From contig OZ250161.1 of assembly GCA_965237985.1 (NCBI GenBank), positions 1,674,001 through 1,738,000 on the forward strand: a DNA stretch of 64,000 bases, given 5' to 3'. Under the pieces are notes generated by a model that saw only the letters and a list, made by a program, of their open reading frames with translations, did not search any database and was not told where the DNA came from. The stretch's first letter is position 1. The number at the start of each line of letters is the position of its first letter. Source of the stretch: G965212025 sp965237985 (GTDB lineage: Bacteria; Pseudomonadota; Gammaproteobacteria; Poriferisulfidales; Oxydemutatoraceae). Both the position numbers and the translations under genes were made by a program. Below, in pieces: positions 26,650 to 36,503 of this stretch.

Positions 26650-26760
26650 CTATAGTAACGGAGTCTACCGGCATCGGTGTTTTTTGCAATGCGCAGTGCC
26701 GGGTAAGGGGCTTTCGGAGCGGGGGGAAATAATGGGGGTACCGGTTTCTCCCTGGCATCA
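26650..26760 (-). pseudogene. Degenerate glmS 3'-end remnant
   Basis: Minus-strand translation gives RYPHYFPPLRKPLTRHCALQ then KTPMPVDSVTIE. It aligns in one frame with the GlmS C-terminus (APIIFSLPLQLLAYHCALQK, ending AKSVTVE), with a gap of about nine codons before SVT(I/V)E. The DNA shares the 13-base block GCAATGCGCAGTG with 33308-33320. It is not part of a complete gene. It lies just upstream of the YhaO/YhaN pair and marks the junction with the hsdMSR operon, suggesting an old integration at a glmS end. Confidence 0.6.
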
Positions 26761-27161
26761 GTTTCGGTCAGGTTTCCTGCCGCCGACGTGCCGTCGGTGT
26801 ATCGCTGGCGTGCGGGGTGTGTGTGTGGCGCGGTCTCGTGTCAGGAAATTTATTCGGCAGTGATGATATGGATTTCGTTGGATGATCGCTTTGTTCATCT
26901 CCACACCCTGGTTTCTTTGGTAGATTTGTCTGGATTTCCCCGGGTTTCCAACCCTGTCTGACGGTATATCCTTTGGGCTTGTTTTCCGGATTGTTCCATT
27001 ATGGGTCTGAACCGGGCACAGGAGCCCGGCACAGGGTAGTCGGGAGTGTGGTCCGCGTTCGTCTTCTTTCGCATCGTTGTCAGTGACTACAATCCTGTCA
27101 GGAATGCTGTCAGGGAGGTTCTTTTTCGCTGCCTGAGCAAAGTCAGGATCGTTGAAGCGGT
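26761..27161. other. 400-bp intergenic region downstream of hsdR
   Basis: No gene, RNA or clear terminator is recognised here. The sequence is G/T-rich on the plus strand. It separates the degraded glmS tail from the 3' end of hsdR and may include worn element ends. Confidence 0.4.
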
Positions 27162-30146
27162 CTATTCGGTTCCCGGATTTCCTGTTCCCGTCAATCTGCC
27201 TTCCGCTACGTCTTTCCTCTGTTTCTGATAGTCTGCATACATCATCTGAATGACCGTGTCTTTCATTGGCCGATTTTCTTCCATTTTCTTGTAAAAATCA
27301 AAGCGGTCGTTCACGTAGTCGATCATCATGTCGTTGAACTGTTCTCTGAAGAAATTCCGTTTGTTCTCTTCGGTATTGTTTCCAGTCATATACTTGGACA
27401 CCTTGGGGGCTTTGTTGAGTTTCCTGTGCAACCTTGAAAGATCAAGCTGGTCATCTTCTGTGAGATTGGTTCCAAACTTGTTGTTCAGCTGATAGATGAT
27501 TTCGGATAACAAATCCAACTCGGGTTCAGCCAGCTGGCCAGCACCAAAGGTTCCAGGGTCGACGATGCTGTCTCCCTTGACCAGTTCTGCGATTTTTTCA
27601 TGTTTCTTCTGGATGCGCAGTGAGTCCAGGTCAATGGCGTAACTGATGTCGAAAGGTTCAGACTCGCGTTTGGGGAGTTTCTTGTTTAGATACTTAAGGA
27701 AGACAAAGGACTTTTCCAGGTTGATATCCGTGAAGTCAATGATTTGAGACAGGTAGCCGTACATGCGAATAAAGGATTGAAGCTTGGAGCGGAAATCTTC
27801 TCTGGTGTCATCCTTTTCAATCTTGTTGAACTGAGCAACCACCGCATCAAGAATCGGGTGCAGGTTTCCTTCATCCCGGTCTGTGCTGAAAAACACCTGG
27901 CAGAAACAATTGACGTCCTCGTCGGTGTAAAGATGAAATCCACGGATATTGCCCAAAGTGTCGTAAAGAAGATTCGGGTCTGTCTCGCTCGAAAGGATGC
28001 TTGCCTGGTAGAACCTTTGGAAAGACTCTCTAATATCGTCAGGTTCATTTACGAAGTCCAGAACAAAGGTCTGGGTCTTTCCCGAGGTCGTTCTGTTGAG
28101 TCTTGACAGGGTTTGCACACACTGAACCCCACCCAGCTTCTTGTCGACATACATCGACTGGACAAGGGGTTCATCAAATCCTGTTTGAAACTTATCAGCA
28201 ACGATGAGCAGTCGATACTTTGGATTCTTCAAGCCGAGGGGAACGTTGCCCGTATGCTCCAAGGTTCGATTCAGGCTGTTTTCAGTGTACTTTTCACCAT
28301 CCAGATCCACTTCACCAGAGAATCCCACCAGTGAACGGTAACTCATCCCTCGTTCCTCCAGTTGTCTGTTGATTTCCTGGAAATACCAGACACAATGTTT
28401 GCGGGACCGGGTCGCGATCATTCCTCGTGATTGCCCTTGGATCTCTTTTGAACCCTTGTTGATCCAATGGTCCAAGATGATGTTTACTTTGTTGCGGATG
28501 GTCAGTTTGTGTGAATCAACATATTTCATGAGTTGTTTCTTCCCTTGGGAGGTGGGGATCTCGAGGTCTCCGTCTTTGGTCTGCTTGAGCTTGAAGTAGC
28601 GTTTGTAGGTGGTGTAATTCTGTAGGACATCCAGAGTAAATCCTTCATGGATGGACTGTTCCATGGAGTAGATGTGGAAGGGGATAAACTGGCCTTCATC
28701 AGTCCTGGTGCCAAACAACTCCAGTGTCTTTTCTTTGGGAGTCCCGGTGAAGCCAAAGAAGGAAATATGGTCTTGTTTTCCGCGGCTTTGAATTTCTTGT
28801 CTCAGCATTTCTTCGTAATCGAATTCTCCATCGTCCTTGTCGGTCTTTGAAAGGGTTTTTTTTAACTCTTTCGACAGCTCCCCTGACTGGCTGGAGTGAA
28901 CCTCGTCGATAATGACCCCGAAGGTTCGGTTGCCCAGTGATGTGATGGTCTCTGAGATGAAGGGGAATTTCTGGATGGTCGTGATGACAATGTCTTTACC
29001 CTGTTCCAGGAACTCCCTGAGTTCCTTTGAACCTTTCTCAACGCCGCTCACCACACCGTTGACCTTCTCAAGTGATCGGATCGTGTTCCTTAACTGATCA
29101 TCCAGGACCGTTCTATCCGTCACTACAATGATCGTGTCGAACATCCTCCTGGTGTCACCCCTGGATCGATAAAGGGAGGTCAGGGTGTGTGACAACCAGC
29201 CTATGGAGTATGACTTGCCTGACCCCGTGGTGTGTTGGACCAGATAATTCTTTCCCACTCCATCTTTTTTCAATTGGCGCCGAAACTTGCGGATCAGGTT
29301 GAGTTGATGATAACGGGGGAAGATCAGGACCTCGGAGTTCCTGGTGTCGATCTTCTGGGTCTTTCCATTGAAGAAATAACTCTTTTCCTGCGAGAGGTGG
29401 GCAAAGTTTTCCAGAATATCGAGGATGGAGTCTCGGCTCAGGATGTCTTCCCACAGATACTTTGTTCTGTACCCGCTCTTGACCGGAGGGTTTTCAAGGT
29501 CTCGGTTGTAGGGAAGGAAAAATGTTTTCGCAGCTGACAATCGTGTGGTCATTGAGACCTTGTCGTTATCCACACAGAAATGAACCGCGCATCTCTTGAA
29601 GCGGAGCAGGGGTTCTTTTGGATCTCTGTTGTTTCTGTATTGATTTTCCGAGTGACGAATGTTTTGACCGGTTAACTGGTTTTTCAATTCCATCGTGACC
29701 AAAGGCAGACCATTCAGGAAAAGCACCATGTCAATCGAGTTCTCGTTTTGTTCCGAGTAGTGAAGCTGGCGGACAACGGTGAATTTGTTGGATTGATAGA
29801 GTTTTTGGTGCTTAGGATTCAGGTCGCTTTTTGGCTGGAAGTAACAAAGGGCTAGATATTCACCGCGATCCACGACCTTATTTCGGAGCACATCGATGAT
29901 TCCTCGTTTGGCAATCTCGGCTGAAATGCGGGACAGGACTTTGTTCCCGGTATCCAGACCGTAGATTGTGTTGAGTCGATTCCAACTGTCTAGTTGAGTG
30001 GCCTTTATGAACTCGATCAGATCCTCGTGAATTAGACAGAGAGAACGGTCATAGTCGGAGAAATGACGAGGTCCATAACCAATCGAACGCAGGTGCTTCT
30101 CAATATGGTCTTCAAACTTCCTCTCGTTGGGTTTCAAGTCGCTCAT
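27162..30146 (-). CDS. hsdR: Type I restriction endonuclease subunit HsdR
   Basis: This 994-residue motor and nuclease subunit has an N-terminal PD-(D/E)xK nuclease region with NGLPLVTMELKNQLTGQN. The SF2 translocase follows: Walker A VQHTTGSGKSYSIGWL, DExH box GVIIDEVHSSQSGE, FGFTGTPKEKT, and the RecA2 motifs LIVADKFQTGFDEP and CVQTLSRLNR. It cleaves unmodified DNA at a distance after ATP-driven translocation, in complex with HsdM and HsdS. The start ATG overlaps the hsdS stop (ATGA). Length is normal and no frameshift is seen. It is the last gene of the operon, with no ygjP-type gene following it. Confidence 0.93.
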   Translation of the reverse strand: MSDLKPNERKFEDHIEKHLRSIGYGPRHFSDYDRSLCLIHEDLIEFIKATQLDSWNRLNTIYGLDTGNKVLSRISAEIAKRGIIDVLRNKVVDRGEYLALCYFQPKSDLNPKHQKLYQSNKFTVVRQLHYSEQNENSIDMVLFLNGLPLVTMELKNQLTGQNIRHSENQYRNNRDPKEPLLRFKRCAVHFCVDNDKVSMTTRLSAAKTFFLPYNRDLENPPVKSGYRTKYLWEDILSRDSILDILENFAHLSQEKSYFFNGKTQKIDTRNSEVLIFPRYHQLNLIRKFRRQLKKDGVGKNYLVQHTTGSGKSYSIGWLSHTLTSLYRSRGDTRRMFDTIIVVTDRTVLDDQLRNTIRSLEKVNGVVSGVEKGSKELREFLEQGKDIVITTIQKFPFISETITSLGNRTFGVIIDEVHSSQSGELSKELKKTLSKTDKDDGEFDYEEMLRQEIQSRGKQDHISFFGFTGTPKEKTLELFGTRTDEGQFIPFHIYSMEQSIHEGFTLDVLQNYTTYKRYFKLKQTKDGDLEIPTSQGKKQLMKYVDSHKLTIRNKVNIILDHWINKGSKEIQGQSRGMIATRSRKHCVWYFQEINRQLEERGMSYRSLVGFSGEVDLDGEKYTENSLNRTLEHTGNVPLGLKNPKYRLLIVADKFQTGFDEPLVQSMYVDKKLGGVQCVQTLSRLNRTTSGKTQTFVLDFVNEPDDIRESFQRFYQASILSSETDPNLLYDTLGNIRGFHLYTDEDVNCFCQVFFSTDRDEGNLHPILDAVVAQFNKIEKDDTREDFRSKLQSFIRMYGYLSQIIDFTDINLEKSFVFLKYLNKKLPKRESEPFDISYAIDLDSLRIQKKHEKIAELVKGDSIVDPGTFGAGQLAEPELDLLSEIIYQLNNKFGTNLTEDDQLDLSRLHRKLNKAPKVSKYMTGNNTEENKRNFFREQFNDMMIDYVNDRFDFYKKMEENRPMKDTVIQMMYADYQKQRKDVAEGRLTGTGNPGTE

Positions 30147-31456
30147 GGCAGTTCCTCAGTGACGCGAATCTTGCCGGTTACGACATCGGAGATGAGGGAT
30201 TGACGGTATTCTTTGAGGAGATTGATTTTTTCGTTAGACTTATCAGTCAATTTATGGATTTTGACTGACTGTTCATCCAAATATTCAGAAATCACAAGTT
30301 GTTCGTTACTCGGTGGAATGAATGAGACTTCTGACATAAACCCGTCTAGGTCTAAATTTTGAATCCCAGAAGTCTGTTTAATGTTTCGTAAGGTTTGCCC
30401 TTGGACGTAACCCGAAAACAAAATATAAACCAGATATCGTGGAACAACTAACTCCAAGTTTGGTCGACATAGATTAGTAAAGTTAGAGTTGATTGTTGGG
30501 TACTGTGGTTCTTTGTCCATCATTACAACACGACCAACCGGTGTCTTTTCTCCACCACCAGATTTTTCAAGAATTAAGTCGTTTTTTTGAACTAGTTTCC
30601 ACGAGTCATTTTTTAGTTTTAGTGATCTGATGGTCGGAATGTCTTTCGAGATAGTCAGATTGGGAAAGTCGAATTCTGTTACACGAATAACTCTTACTAA
30701 ATTTTCGACTTGTCCTTCCGCCGGATCATCCCCCCAAGAACCACCAAAATATTCGGAGAACAGTCGTTTATTGGAAACATGTTTCCAATGACTCGGGATT
30801 TCACCAATCCATTCAATGCCACTATGTTCCATCTCAACATTCGAATCGAGACCTTTGGTAACACACTGGTTGATCAACGCGGTTCGTTGTTCTTTGAGAA
30901 GCTCGACTTTTCGTTGGGTTTTCTCAATCAAAGAGTCGATCTGTTCGGTCTTCTTGTCGAGGTAACGGGAGATGAGTTTTTGTTCAGGGGATGGGGGTAG
31001 TGGAATAGTCGTATTCATTATTCCACTTACAGACGATCTTGGAAGCTTTACTCCTTCTGAGATACTGTTTACCGAGTCAATGAATAAACTTGATGACAGA
31101 AGGTTATATTGGAATTTTGGGAATATAGAATGAGGTCTCACAACGATCATTTCTCCCATAGATAATCCTGAAAACCCGCAAAAAACCACTTTGGAAAGAT
31201 ACACCCCAAGTTTGTTAAACAATGTGTCGTATTGCAGAAATTCTACGCCTTCAGTGCCGTGGTTGGAATAGAAATTAGTTACCTTCCCACTGAATGATTC
31301 AACATTTTCGGGAGATATTTTAATTTCTCCGTCTGAAGGGGGACGTTTTGTGGTTATAAGTGCAGAAACAATTTTTAATCTCTTCAATCCCCAATGACTC
31401 GGGATTTCACCTATCCACTCAATTCCACTTTCCTTGTATGCAGAGTACCTATTCAC
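30143..31456 (-). CDS. hsdS: Type I restriction specificity subunit HsdS
   Basis: I take the GTG at 31456 (protein begins M/V-NRYSAYKESGIEWIG), because GGAGGTGCCGG precedes it and it overlaps the hsdM end by eight bases. The longer frame to 31495 is unlikely. The 437-residue protein has two target-recognition domains, each opened by GIEWIGEIPSHW, and two helical spacers: PPSPEQKLISRYLDKKTEQI, then PPSNEQLVISEYLDEQSVKI. The protein reads two half-sites of a bipartite DNA target. The repeated openings allow domain swapping, though no second hsdS copy is visible in the window. Confidence 0.92.
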   Translation of the reverse strand: MNRYSAYKESGIEWIGEIPSHWGLKRLKIVSALITTKRPPSDGEIKISPENVESFSGKVTNFYSNHGTEGVEFLQYDTLFNKLGVYLSKVVFCGFSGLSMGEMIVVRPHSIFPKFQYNLLSSSLFIDSVNSISEGVKLPRSSVSGIMNTTIPLPPSPEQKLISRYLDKKTEQIDSLIEKTQRKVELLKEQRTALINQCVTKGLDSNVEMEHSGIEWIGEIPSHWKHVSNKRLFSEYFGGSWGDDPAEGQVENLVRVIRVTEFDFPNLTISKDIPTIRSLKLKNDSWKLVQKNDLILEKSGGGEKTPVGRVVMMDKEPQYPTINSNFTNLCRPNLELVVPRYLVYILFSGYVQGQTLRNIKQTSGIQNLDLDGFMSEVSFIPPSNEQLVISEYLDEQSVKIHKLTDKSNEKINLLKEYRQSLISDVVTGKIRVTEELP

Positions 31457-33161
31457 CCGGCACCTCCAAAGACAACTGCCTGATCTCATCATCAAGCGAC
31501 TTCAAATCCTGAGTGATGTCCTCAAGTTTTCTCAGGGGAGTGAATTTGTAAAAGTACTTCGTGAAATTGATTTCATATCCAACCTTATCCCTGGAACGAT
31601 TCATCCATGAGTCCGGAAGGTGTGGCTGGACCTCTCTCTCAAAGTATTCATCCACGGATTCCGTAAGGGGGATCCTTTCGTGGTCTCTTTTTGAAGTGTC
31701 TGGTTTTGGATTACCCTTCCTGTCAGTCTTGACGTCTCCATTTTCGAAAAGAGGCTGTTCAATGACCACTTTTGTGTAGCCAAAGAATTCGTTGGAGTAG
31801 ATTTTACAGAACTCTCCCTCTTCAAAGGACGTATAGATGTCATACAAATCTTCTGATTGTTGTTTCGTCACTTTCTTTCTCTTACTGCCAAGAGATTTCC
31901 GCATCTGTTTGAAAAAACTGGAACCGTCAATCAACTGAACTTTAGCTCTACGTTCAGGAGATTTTTTATTGGTCACAATCCAAAAATAAGTCGTAATGCC
32001 CGAGTTGAAGAATAGTTGATCAGGAAGATATACAATGGTTTCCAACCAGTCGTTCTCGATGATCCACCTGCGGATTTCGGATTCACCACTCCCGGCATCA
32101 CCCGTAAACAGGGGAGAGCCATTGAAGACGATCCCGATACGGGACCCTTCCGGACTCATCTTGTGCATCAGGTGTTGGAGAAAAAGGAGGGAACCGTCTG
32201 AGATCCGAGGAGTCCCAACGAAGAATCGACCATTCGGATCTTTACTCTCTTCCTTTACAAAATTCTTTTCGGACTTCCAACTGACCCCAAATGGGGGGTT
32301 GGTAATCATGTAGTCAAATGTCCGACCCTGGAGCCGATCGTCTGAAATGGATGAACATGGACCATGAATATTTTCGGGGTTTTCATCCATCATCAGGAGA
32401 TCGGATTTGCAGATGGAATAGGTCACGTCATTCAGTTCCTGACCGTGGAGAATAATCTTCAGGTCTGGGTTGATGTTCTCGTGAACCCACTTCTTGCCGA
32501 TGGTCAACATGCCGCCAGTCCCACAACAGGGGTCAAAGACTGTCCGGATCAATCCCTCGCCTTGCAGGTCTGGTTTGTCGCCTCCAAACAGAAAGGAGAC
32601 CAACAGTTTTACCACATCACGGGGTGTGAAGTGGTCGCCACTTTCCTCGTTGGACATTTCCGAGAACCTGCGAAGGAGTTCCTCGCAGACTAATCCCATT
32701 TCGTGGTTGTCAATGACAGATGGGTGAAGATTGATCTCCGTGAACTTGTCAATGAGAAGATACAGGCGTTTGTGTTTGTGAAGTTTTTCAACCAGTGGTT
32801 CGAGTGAGAAATTTTCGATGATGTCCCGCACGTTTTTTGAGTAACCCTGAACATAGTTGTCGAAGTTCATAAAGACGTTGGTGGGGTCACTCTTAATCCG
32901 GGATAGGTCGAACTTTGATGTATTGAAGAAGGAAAGACCAACCTGTCTCAGGATCACTGGAGAGGGATCAGAGAGTTGATCTTTGAATTTGTCGTAAAGT
33001 TCATACACCTCATCCTTCCTGGGCTCGAGGACACAATCCAGACGCCTCATGACCACGAACGGAAGAATGACTCGACCGTATTCACTGGGTTTGAAGAGAC
33101 CACGAAGGACGTCATCCGCTGACGACCAGATCAAGGATGACAGGCTGCTTGCACTGTTCAA
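31449..33161 (-). CDS. hsdM: Type I DNA methyltransferase subunit HsdM
   Basis: This 570-residue N6-adenine methyltransferase has the N-terminal HsdM bundle (SLIWSSADDVLRGLFKPSEY). SAM-binding motif I is FDPCCGTGGMLTIGKKW and the catalytic motif is MITNPPFGVSW (NPPF). The C-terminal helices contact HsdS. It protects host target sites and forms the core of the HsdM2S complex. It is the first gene of the operon, starting 87 bp beyond the glmS stop codon on the same strand. Transcripts may therefore read through from glmU-glmS or begin in that spacer. Its 5' end and the spacer are duplicated at 674-1162. Confidence 0.93.
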   Translation of the reverse strand: MNSASSLSSLIWSSADDVLRGLFKPSEYGRVILPFVVMRRLDCVLEPRKDEVYELYDKFKDQLSDPSPVILRQVGLSFFNTSKFDLSRIKSDPTNVFMNFDNYVQGYSKNVRDIIENFSLEPLVEKLHKHKRLYLLIDKFTEINLHPSVIDNHEMGLVCEELLRRFSEMSNEESGDHFTPRDVVKLLVSFLFGGDKPDLQGEGLIRTVFDPCCGTGGMLTIGKKWVHENINPDLKIILHGQELNDVTYSICKSDLLMMDENPENIHGPCSSISDDRLQGRTFDYMITNPPFGVSWKSEKNFVKEESKDPNGRFFVGTPRISDGSLLFLQHLMHKMSPEGSRIGIVFNGSPLFTGDAGSGESEIRRWIIENDWLETIVYLPDQLFFNSGITTYFWIVTNKKSPERRAKVQLIDGSSFFKQMRKSLGSKRKKVTKQQSEDLYDIYTSFEEGEFCKIYSNEFFGYTKVVIEQPLFENGDVKTDRKGNPKPDTSKRDHERIPLTESVDEYFEREVQPHLPDSWMNRSRDKVGYEINFTKYFYKFTPLRKLEDITQDLKSLDDEIRQLSLEVPGE

Positions 33162-33248
33162 AAGATTGATTTCCCGACAAAAAGATTGAAAAGAACCGGA
33201 TATTCCTGAATTATCAACGACGGCTAGAGGGTGTCCATGAAACGAAAA
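33162..33248 (-). promoter_or_regulatory. glmS-hsdM spacer, possible hsdM promoter and att-like site
   Basis: This 87-bp spacer lies between the glmS stop and the hsdM start and is nearly identical at 1018-1104. TTGATA lies 3' of glmS on the minus strand, but a matching -10 box is not clear. The position just beyond glmS is where Tn7-type elements integrate. I see no terminal repeat I could call a transposon end. Confidence 0.3.
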
Positions 33249-35078
33249 TCATTCCACAGTGACGGATTTCGCCAGGTTGCGGGGTTTGTCGACGTCGGTG
33301 CCTTTCTGCAATGCGCAGTGGTAGGCAAGGAGTTGCAGGGGCAGGGAGAAAATGATGGGTGCCACCGAGTTTTCCGGAGCATCCACTCCGATGAGGTGGA
33401 TGTTTTTTTCGTTGGCGAACCTGACTCCGCGGGCGGCGAAAACCAGGAGCTGTCCGCCGCGGGCGCTGACCTCTTCAAGATTTGTTTTGAGTTTGTTCAG
33501 CAGGTGGTCATTGGGGGCGACGGCAATAATAGGCATATCGGTATCCACCAATGCCAATGGCCCGTGTTTCAGTTCTCCGGCAGCATATGCTTCTGCGTGC
33601 AGATAAGAAATTTCCTTGAGTTTCAGCGCTCCTTCCATGGCAATCGGGTAATGCAGTCCGCGCCCGAGAAACAGCGCATGATTTTTTCTGGATATTTGTT
33701 CGGCAGCTATGGCGATCTGAGGCTCCAGTTTCAAGGCGTTTCCCAGACGTGCGGGAAGGTTGCGCAACTGCTGGATGAGTAGCTGAATGGCTTTTTCCTG
33801 GTGGGGATTTCTTTTGATCAGCAGAATCACGATCAGCATCAAGGCGACCAGCTGCGTGGTAAACGCTTTCGTGGATGCGACCCCGATTTCCGGTCCGGCG
33901 TGCGTCAACAGCACAAAATCCGCACTTCTTGCCAAGGTGCTGTGCGCGACGTTGCACAGTCCCAGTGTGGACAGGTAATTTTCGCTTTTCGCTTTTTCCA
34001 AGGCAGCCAGGGTGTCGGCCGTCTCTCCGGACTGGGAAATCGCAATGAACAGGGAATCACTGTGCCGTGCCTGTTTTCGATAACGGAACTCGCTTGCTAT
34101 TTCCGCTTGACATGGCACTCCGGCAAGCTCCTCGCACCAGTATTTCGCCACCAGTGCGGCGTGAAAACTGGTGCCGCACGCCACGATATGCAGTCCGCGG
34201 GTCTGATCCAGAATCGGTTTCGCGTTGTATCCCAGGATTTCGTCAGGTACGGTGTTGTCGTGCAGCCTTCCTTCCAGGGTGTCTGAAACCGCACCGGGCT
34301 GCTCGTGGATTTCCTTGTGCATGAAATGTCGGAAGTTCCCGAGCTCGGAAAAATTCGTGTGCGGGTCAATCCGTTCCTCGTCCTGAGCCACACGGCGCAG
34401 TTGCTCGTCGTATACCTCCACCTGGTCGCAATCGCAGACGACCAGTTTGCGGTTTTCTAAAATCAGGAATCGCTTCGTGATGCCTGCCAGAGCCTGCACA
34501 TCGGAAGCCAGGTAATTCGCCTGTTCTCCCAGTCCGACCACCAGCGGGCTGCCGTTGCGTGCACCCACCAGCTTCCGGGGCTCGCGTTCATCGAGGACTG
34601 CCAGTGCCCACGAGCCTGCCAGGTCTTGCGCCGCTTCCTGAACAGCCGACAACAGGTCTCTTCCCTGTTCGAGATAGAAACTGATCTGATGCGCAATCAC
34701 TTCGGTGTCGGTGTCCGAGGAAAAAACAAAACCCAGTTTCTCCTGCTGCTCTTTCAGTTCCAGGTAGTTTTCGATAATGCCGTTATGGACAACCGCAACG
34801 CGCCCACGTGACACTTGTGGGTGGGCGTTGTATTCCGCCGGTACTCCGTGGGTGGCCCAGCGTGTGTGAGCCACGCCAATGTGGCCGGAAACCGGTTCTT
34901 TCAGCAGCAATTTTTCCAGTTCATTGACACGTCCGGCACAACGTCGTATGTGGATGGCGTTGTTCTGCAATGTTGCGATGCCGCTGGAGTCATAGCCTCG
35001 GTATTCCAGCCGGTGCAGGCCCTCCAAAAGGACCGGGCAGACATCGTTTTTTGCGACCGCCGCGACTATCCCACACAT
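33249..35078 (-). CDS. glmS: Glutamine-fructose-6-phosphate aminotransferase
   Basis: This 609-residue enzyme makes glucosamine-6-phosphate from fructose-6-phosphate and glutamine, the first step to UDP-GlcNAc for peptidoglycan and LPS. The N-terminal nucleophile Cys follows the start Met (MCGIVAAVAK). The glutaminase domain contains HTRWATHG and VVHNGIIENY. Two SIS isomerase domains follow (ACGTSFHAALVAKYW, AISQSGETADTLAAL, GRGLHYPIAMEGALKLKEISYLHAEAY). The conserved C-terminus DKPRNLAKSVTVE is present. It starts 12 bp after the glmU stop, giving a glmU-glmS operon. Copies of its 3' end recur at 1105-1162 and, degraded, at 26650-26760. Confidence 0.96.
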   Translation of the reverse strand: MCGIVAAVAKNDVCPVLLEGLHRLEYRGYDSSGIATLQNNAIHIRRCAGRVNELEKLLLKEPVSGHIGVAHTRWATHGVPAEYNAHPQVSRGRVAVVHNGIIENYLELKEQQEKLGFVFSSDTDTEVIAHQISFYLEQGRDLLSAVQEAAQDLAGSWALAVLDEREPRKLVGARNGSPLVVGLGEQANYLASDVQALAGITKRFLILENRKLVVCDCDQVEVYDEQLRRVAQDEERIDPHTNFSELGNFRHFMHKEIHEQPGAVSDTLEGRLHDNTVPDEILGYNAKPILDQTRGLHIVACGTSFHAALVAKYWCEELAGVPCQAEIASEFRYRKQARHSDSLFIAISQSGETADTLAALEKAKSENYLSTLGLCNVAHSTLARSADFVLLTHAGPEIGVASTKAFTTQLVALMLIVILLIKRNPHQEKAIQLLIQQLRNLPARLGNALKLEPQIAIAAEQISRKNHALFLGRGLHYPIAMEGALKLKEISYLHAEAYAAGELKHGPLALVDTDMPIIAVAPNDHLLNKLKTNLEEVSARGGQLLVFAARGVRFANEKNIHLIGVDAPENSVAPIIFSLPLQLLAYHCALQKGTDVDKPRNLAKSVTVE

Positions 35079-35090
35079 TTTCTGACTCTG

Positions 35091-36503
35091 TTAATCCTTG
35101 GTTTTCGCTGAAACAGGGCGGGGGCGTTTCCAGCTGCGTACCGTGTGCTGTTTGCTGCGCGAGATCGTCAGTTGTTCTTTTTCAACGTTGTGAGTGATGA
35201 CGGAGCCTGCCCCGATCGTGGCACTTTTTCCGATGTGAACGGGGGCAATAATCTGGGTGTTCGAACCGACAAACACATCATCTTCTATGACCGTTTGATG
35301 TTTGCTTTTGCCGTCGTAATTGCAGGTGATGGTTCCTGCTCCGATGTTGACTTCCTTTCCCACCGTGCTGTCGCCGATATAACTCAAGTGCCCGACTTTG
35401 CTGCTCCCGCCAATCCTGCTGTTCTTTATTTCCACAAAGTTTCCGACTTTCGCCGCTTCCCCCAGCACCGTTTCGGGCCGGATACGTGCATAAGGACCCA
35501 GGACACAGCCTTTGCCGCATTGCAGTGCATCAAGGTGGGAAAAGGCCTTGACTTGTGTGCCATCTTCCAGGGTCACATCCTTCAGGTAGCAGTAGGGGCC
35601 AATTTCCACGTCGTTCCCGAGCTTCACCTCGCCGACGAAAATTACGCCGACATCGACGCAGACATTTTCTCCTGCTTCCACATTCCCGCGAATGTAGAGA
35701 TTATTGGAGTCTCGCAGACGCACCCCGGACTTGCGCAAAGCGGCGGCACGATCCTGGTAAATCCAGTGCTCCACGTGTTCCAGTTCTGCCAAAGTATTGA
35801 CACCGCGTGCTTCCTCGGCATTTTCAATCTGGCAGGATGCTACCCGGTGTCCGCTCGCAACAGCAATGCCGATGCAATCTGTCAGGTAGTACTCCGACTG
35901 GCGATTGTCATTTCGGACTCGTCGAATCAGTTGTTGCAGTTCGCCGGCCCGTGCTGCCACCACTCCGACGTTGACTTCCAAAATGGCTTTCTCTGCCGTG
36001 CTGGCATCGGCTTCTTCCACGATGCGCAATACCCGCCCGTCATCATCGCGCAACACTCTGCCGTAACCGTGCGGGTTTTCGAGAACAGAGGTCAGAAACA
36101 CCAGTTCGGCATCGGCAAGCCTGCCCAGTACCGTGGCACAACACGCCGCGGTCAACAGCGGCATATCGGCATAGAGAACCAGTACCGGAAGATCGGGTTC
36201 AAGTTTTGGCAATACACAGGCGACGGCATGCGCTGTGCCGTGCCTTTCCTCCTGGCTGTGCCAGTGAATGGGAATCTTTTGAGGCCAGCTGGCGGTGTCG
36301 TTTTCAACTGCCGTGCGGAGCTGATCGGCGTGGTGGCCGAGGACCAGATGCAAGGCATCCGGTGCCAGTTGTGTGATGGTGTCAAGCGTATACGCGAGCA
36401 TGGGTTTTCCGGCCAGGTCCAGCAAAGGTTTGGGCCTGCTGGTAGCGGTTCGTTTGCCCTCGCCGGCGGCCAGCAAAATGACGGCTTTTCTCGTTTTATG
36501 CAT
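35091..36503 (-). CDS. glmU: Bifunctional GlcNAc-1-P uridyltransferase / GlcN-1-P acetyltransferase
   Basis: The start is MHKTRKAVILLAAGEGKRT at 36503, the normal GlmU beginning. Longer in-frame extension comes from the upstream repeat array. The 470-residue protein has an N-terminal nucleotidyltransferase domain (LLAAGEGKRT, KPMLAYTLD, LYADMPLL) and a C-terminal left-handed beta helix (GPYARIRPETVLGEAAKVGNFVEIKN..., NIGAGTITCNYDGKSKH with the acetyltransferase residues). It makes UDP-GlcNAc. The first ~83 codons are the source of an array of ~311-bp repeats immediately upstream, so the native promoter has been pushed about 3.5 kb away. No clear Shine-Dalgarno precedes the ATG. Confidence 0.94.
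   Translation of the reverse strand: MHKTRKAVILLAAGEGKRTATSRPKPLLDLAGKPMLAYTLDTITQLAPDALHLVLGHHADQLRTAVENDTASWPQKIPIHWHSQEERHGTAHAVACVLPKLEPDLPVLVLYADMPLLTAACCATVLGRLADAELVFLTSVLENPHGYGRVLRDDDGRVLRIVEEADASTAEKAILEVNVGVVAARAGELQQLIRRVRNDNRQSEYYLTDCIGIAVASGHRVASCQIENAEEARGVNTLAELEHVEHWIYQDRAAALRKSGVRLRDSNNLYIRGNVEAGENVCVDVGVIFVGEVKLGNDVEIGPYCYLKDVTLEDGTQVKAFSHLDALQCGKGCVLGPYARIRPETVLGEAAKVGNFVEIKNSRIGGSSKVGHLSYIGDSTVGKEVNIGAGTITCNYDGKSKHQTVIEDDVFVGSNTQIIAPVHIGKSATIGAGSVITHNVEKEQLTISRSKQHTVRSWKRPRPVSAKTKD

Noticed and set aside
27162..33306. Complete Tn7-like transposon next to glmS
   Set aside because: The position fits attTn7, but no tnsA-E genes or Tn7 end repeats are visible in the window.
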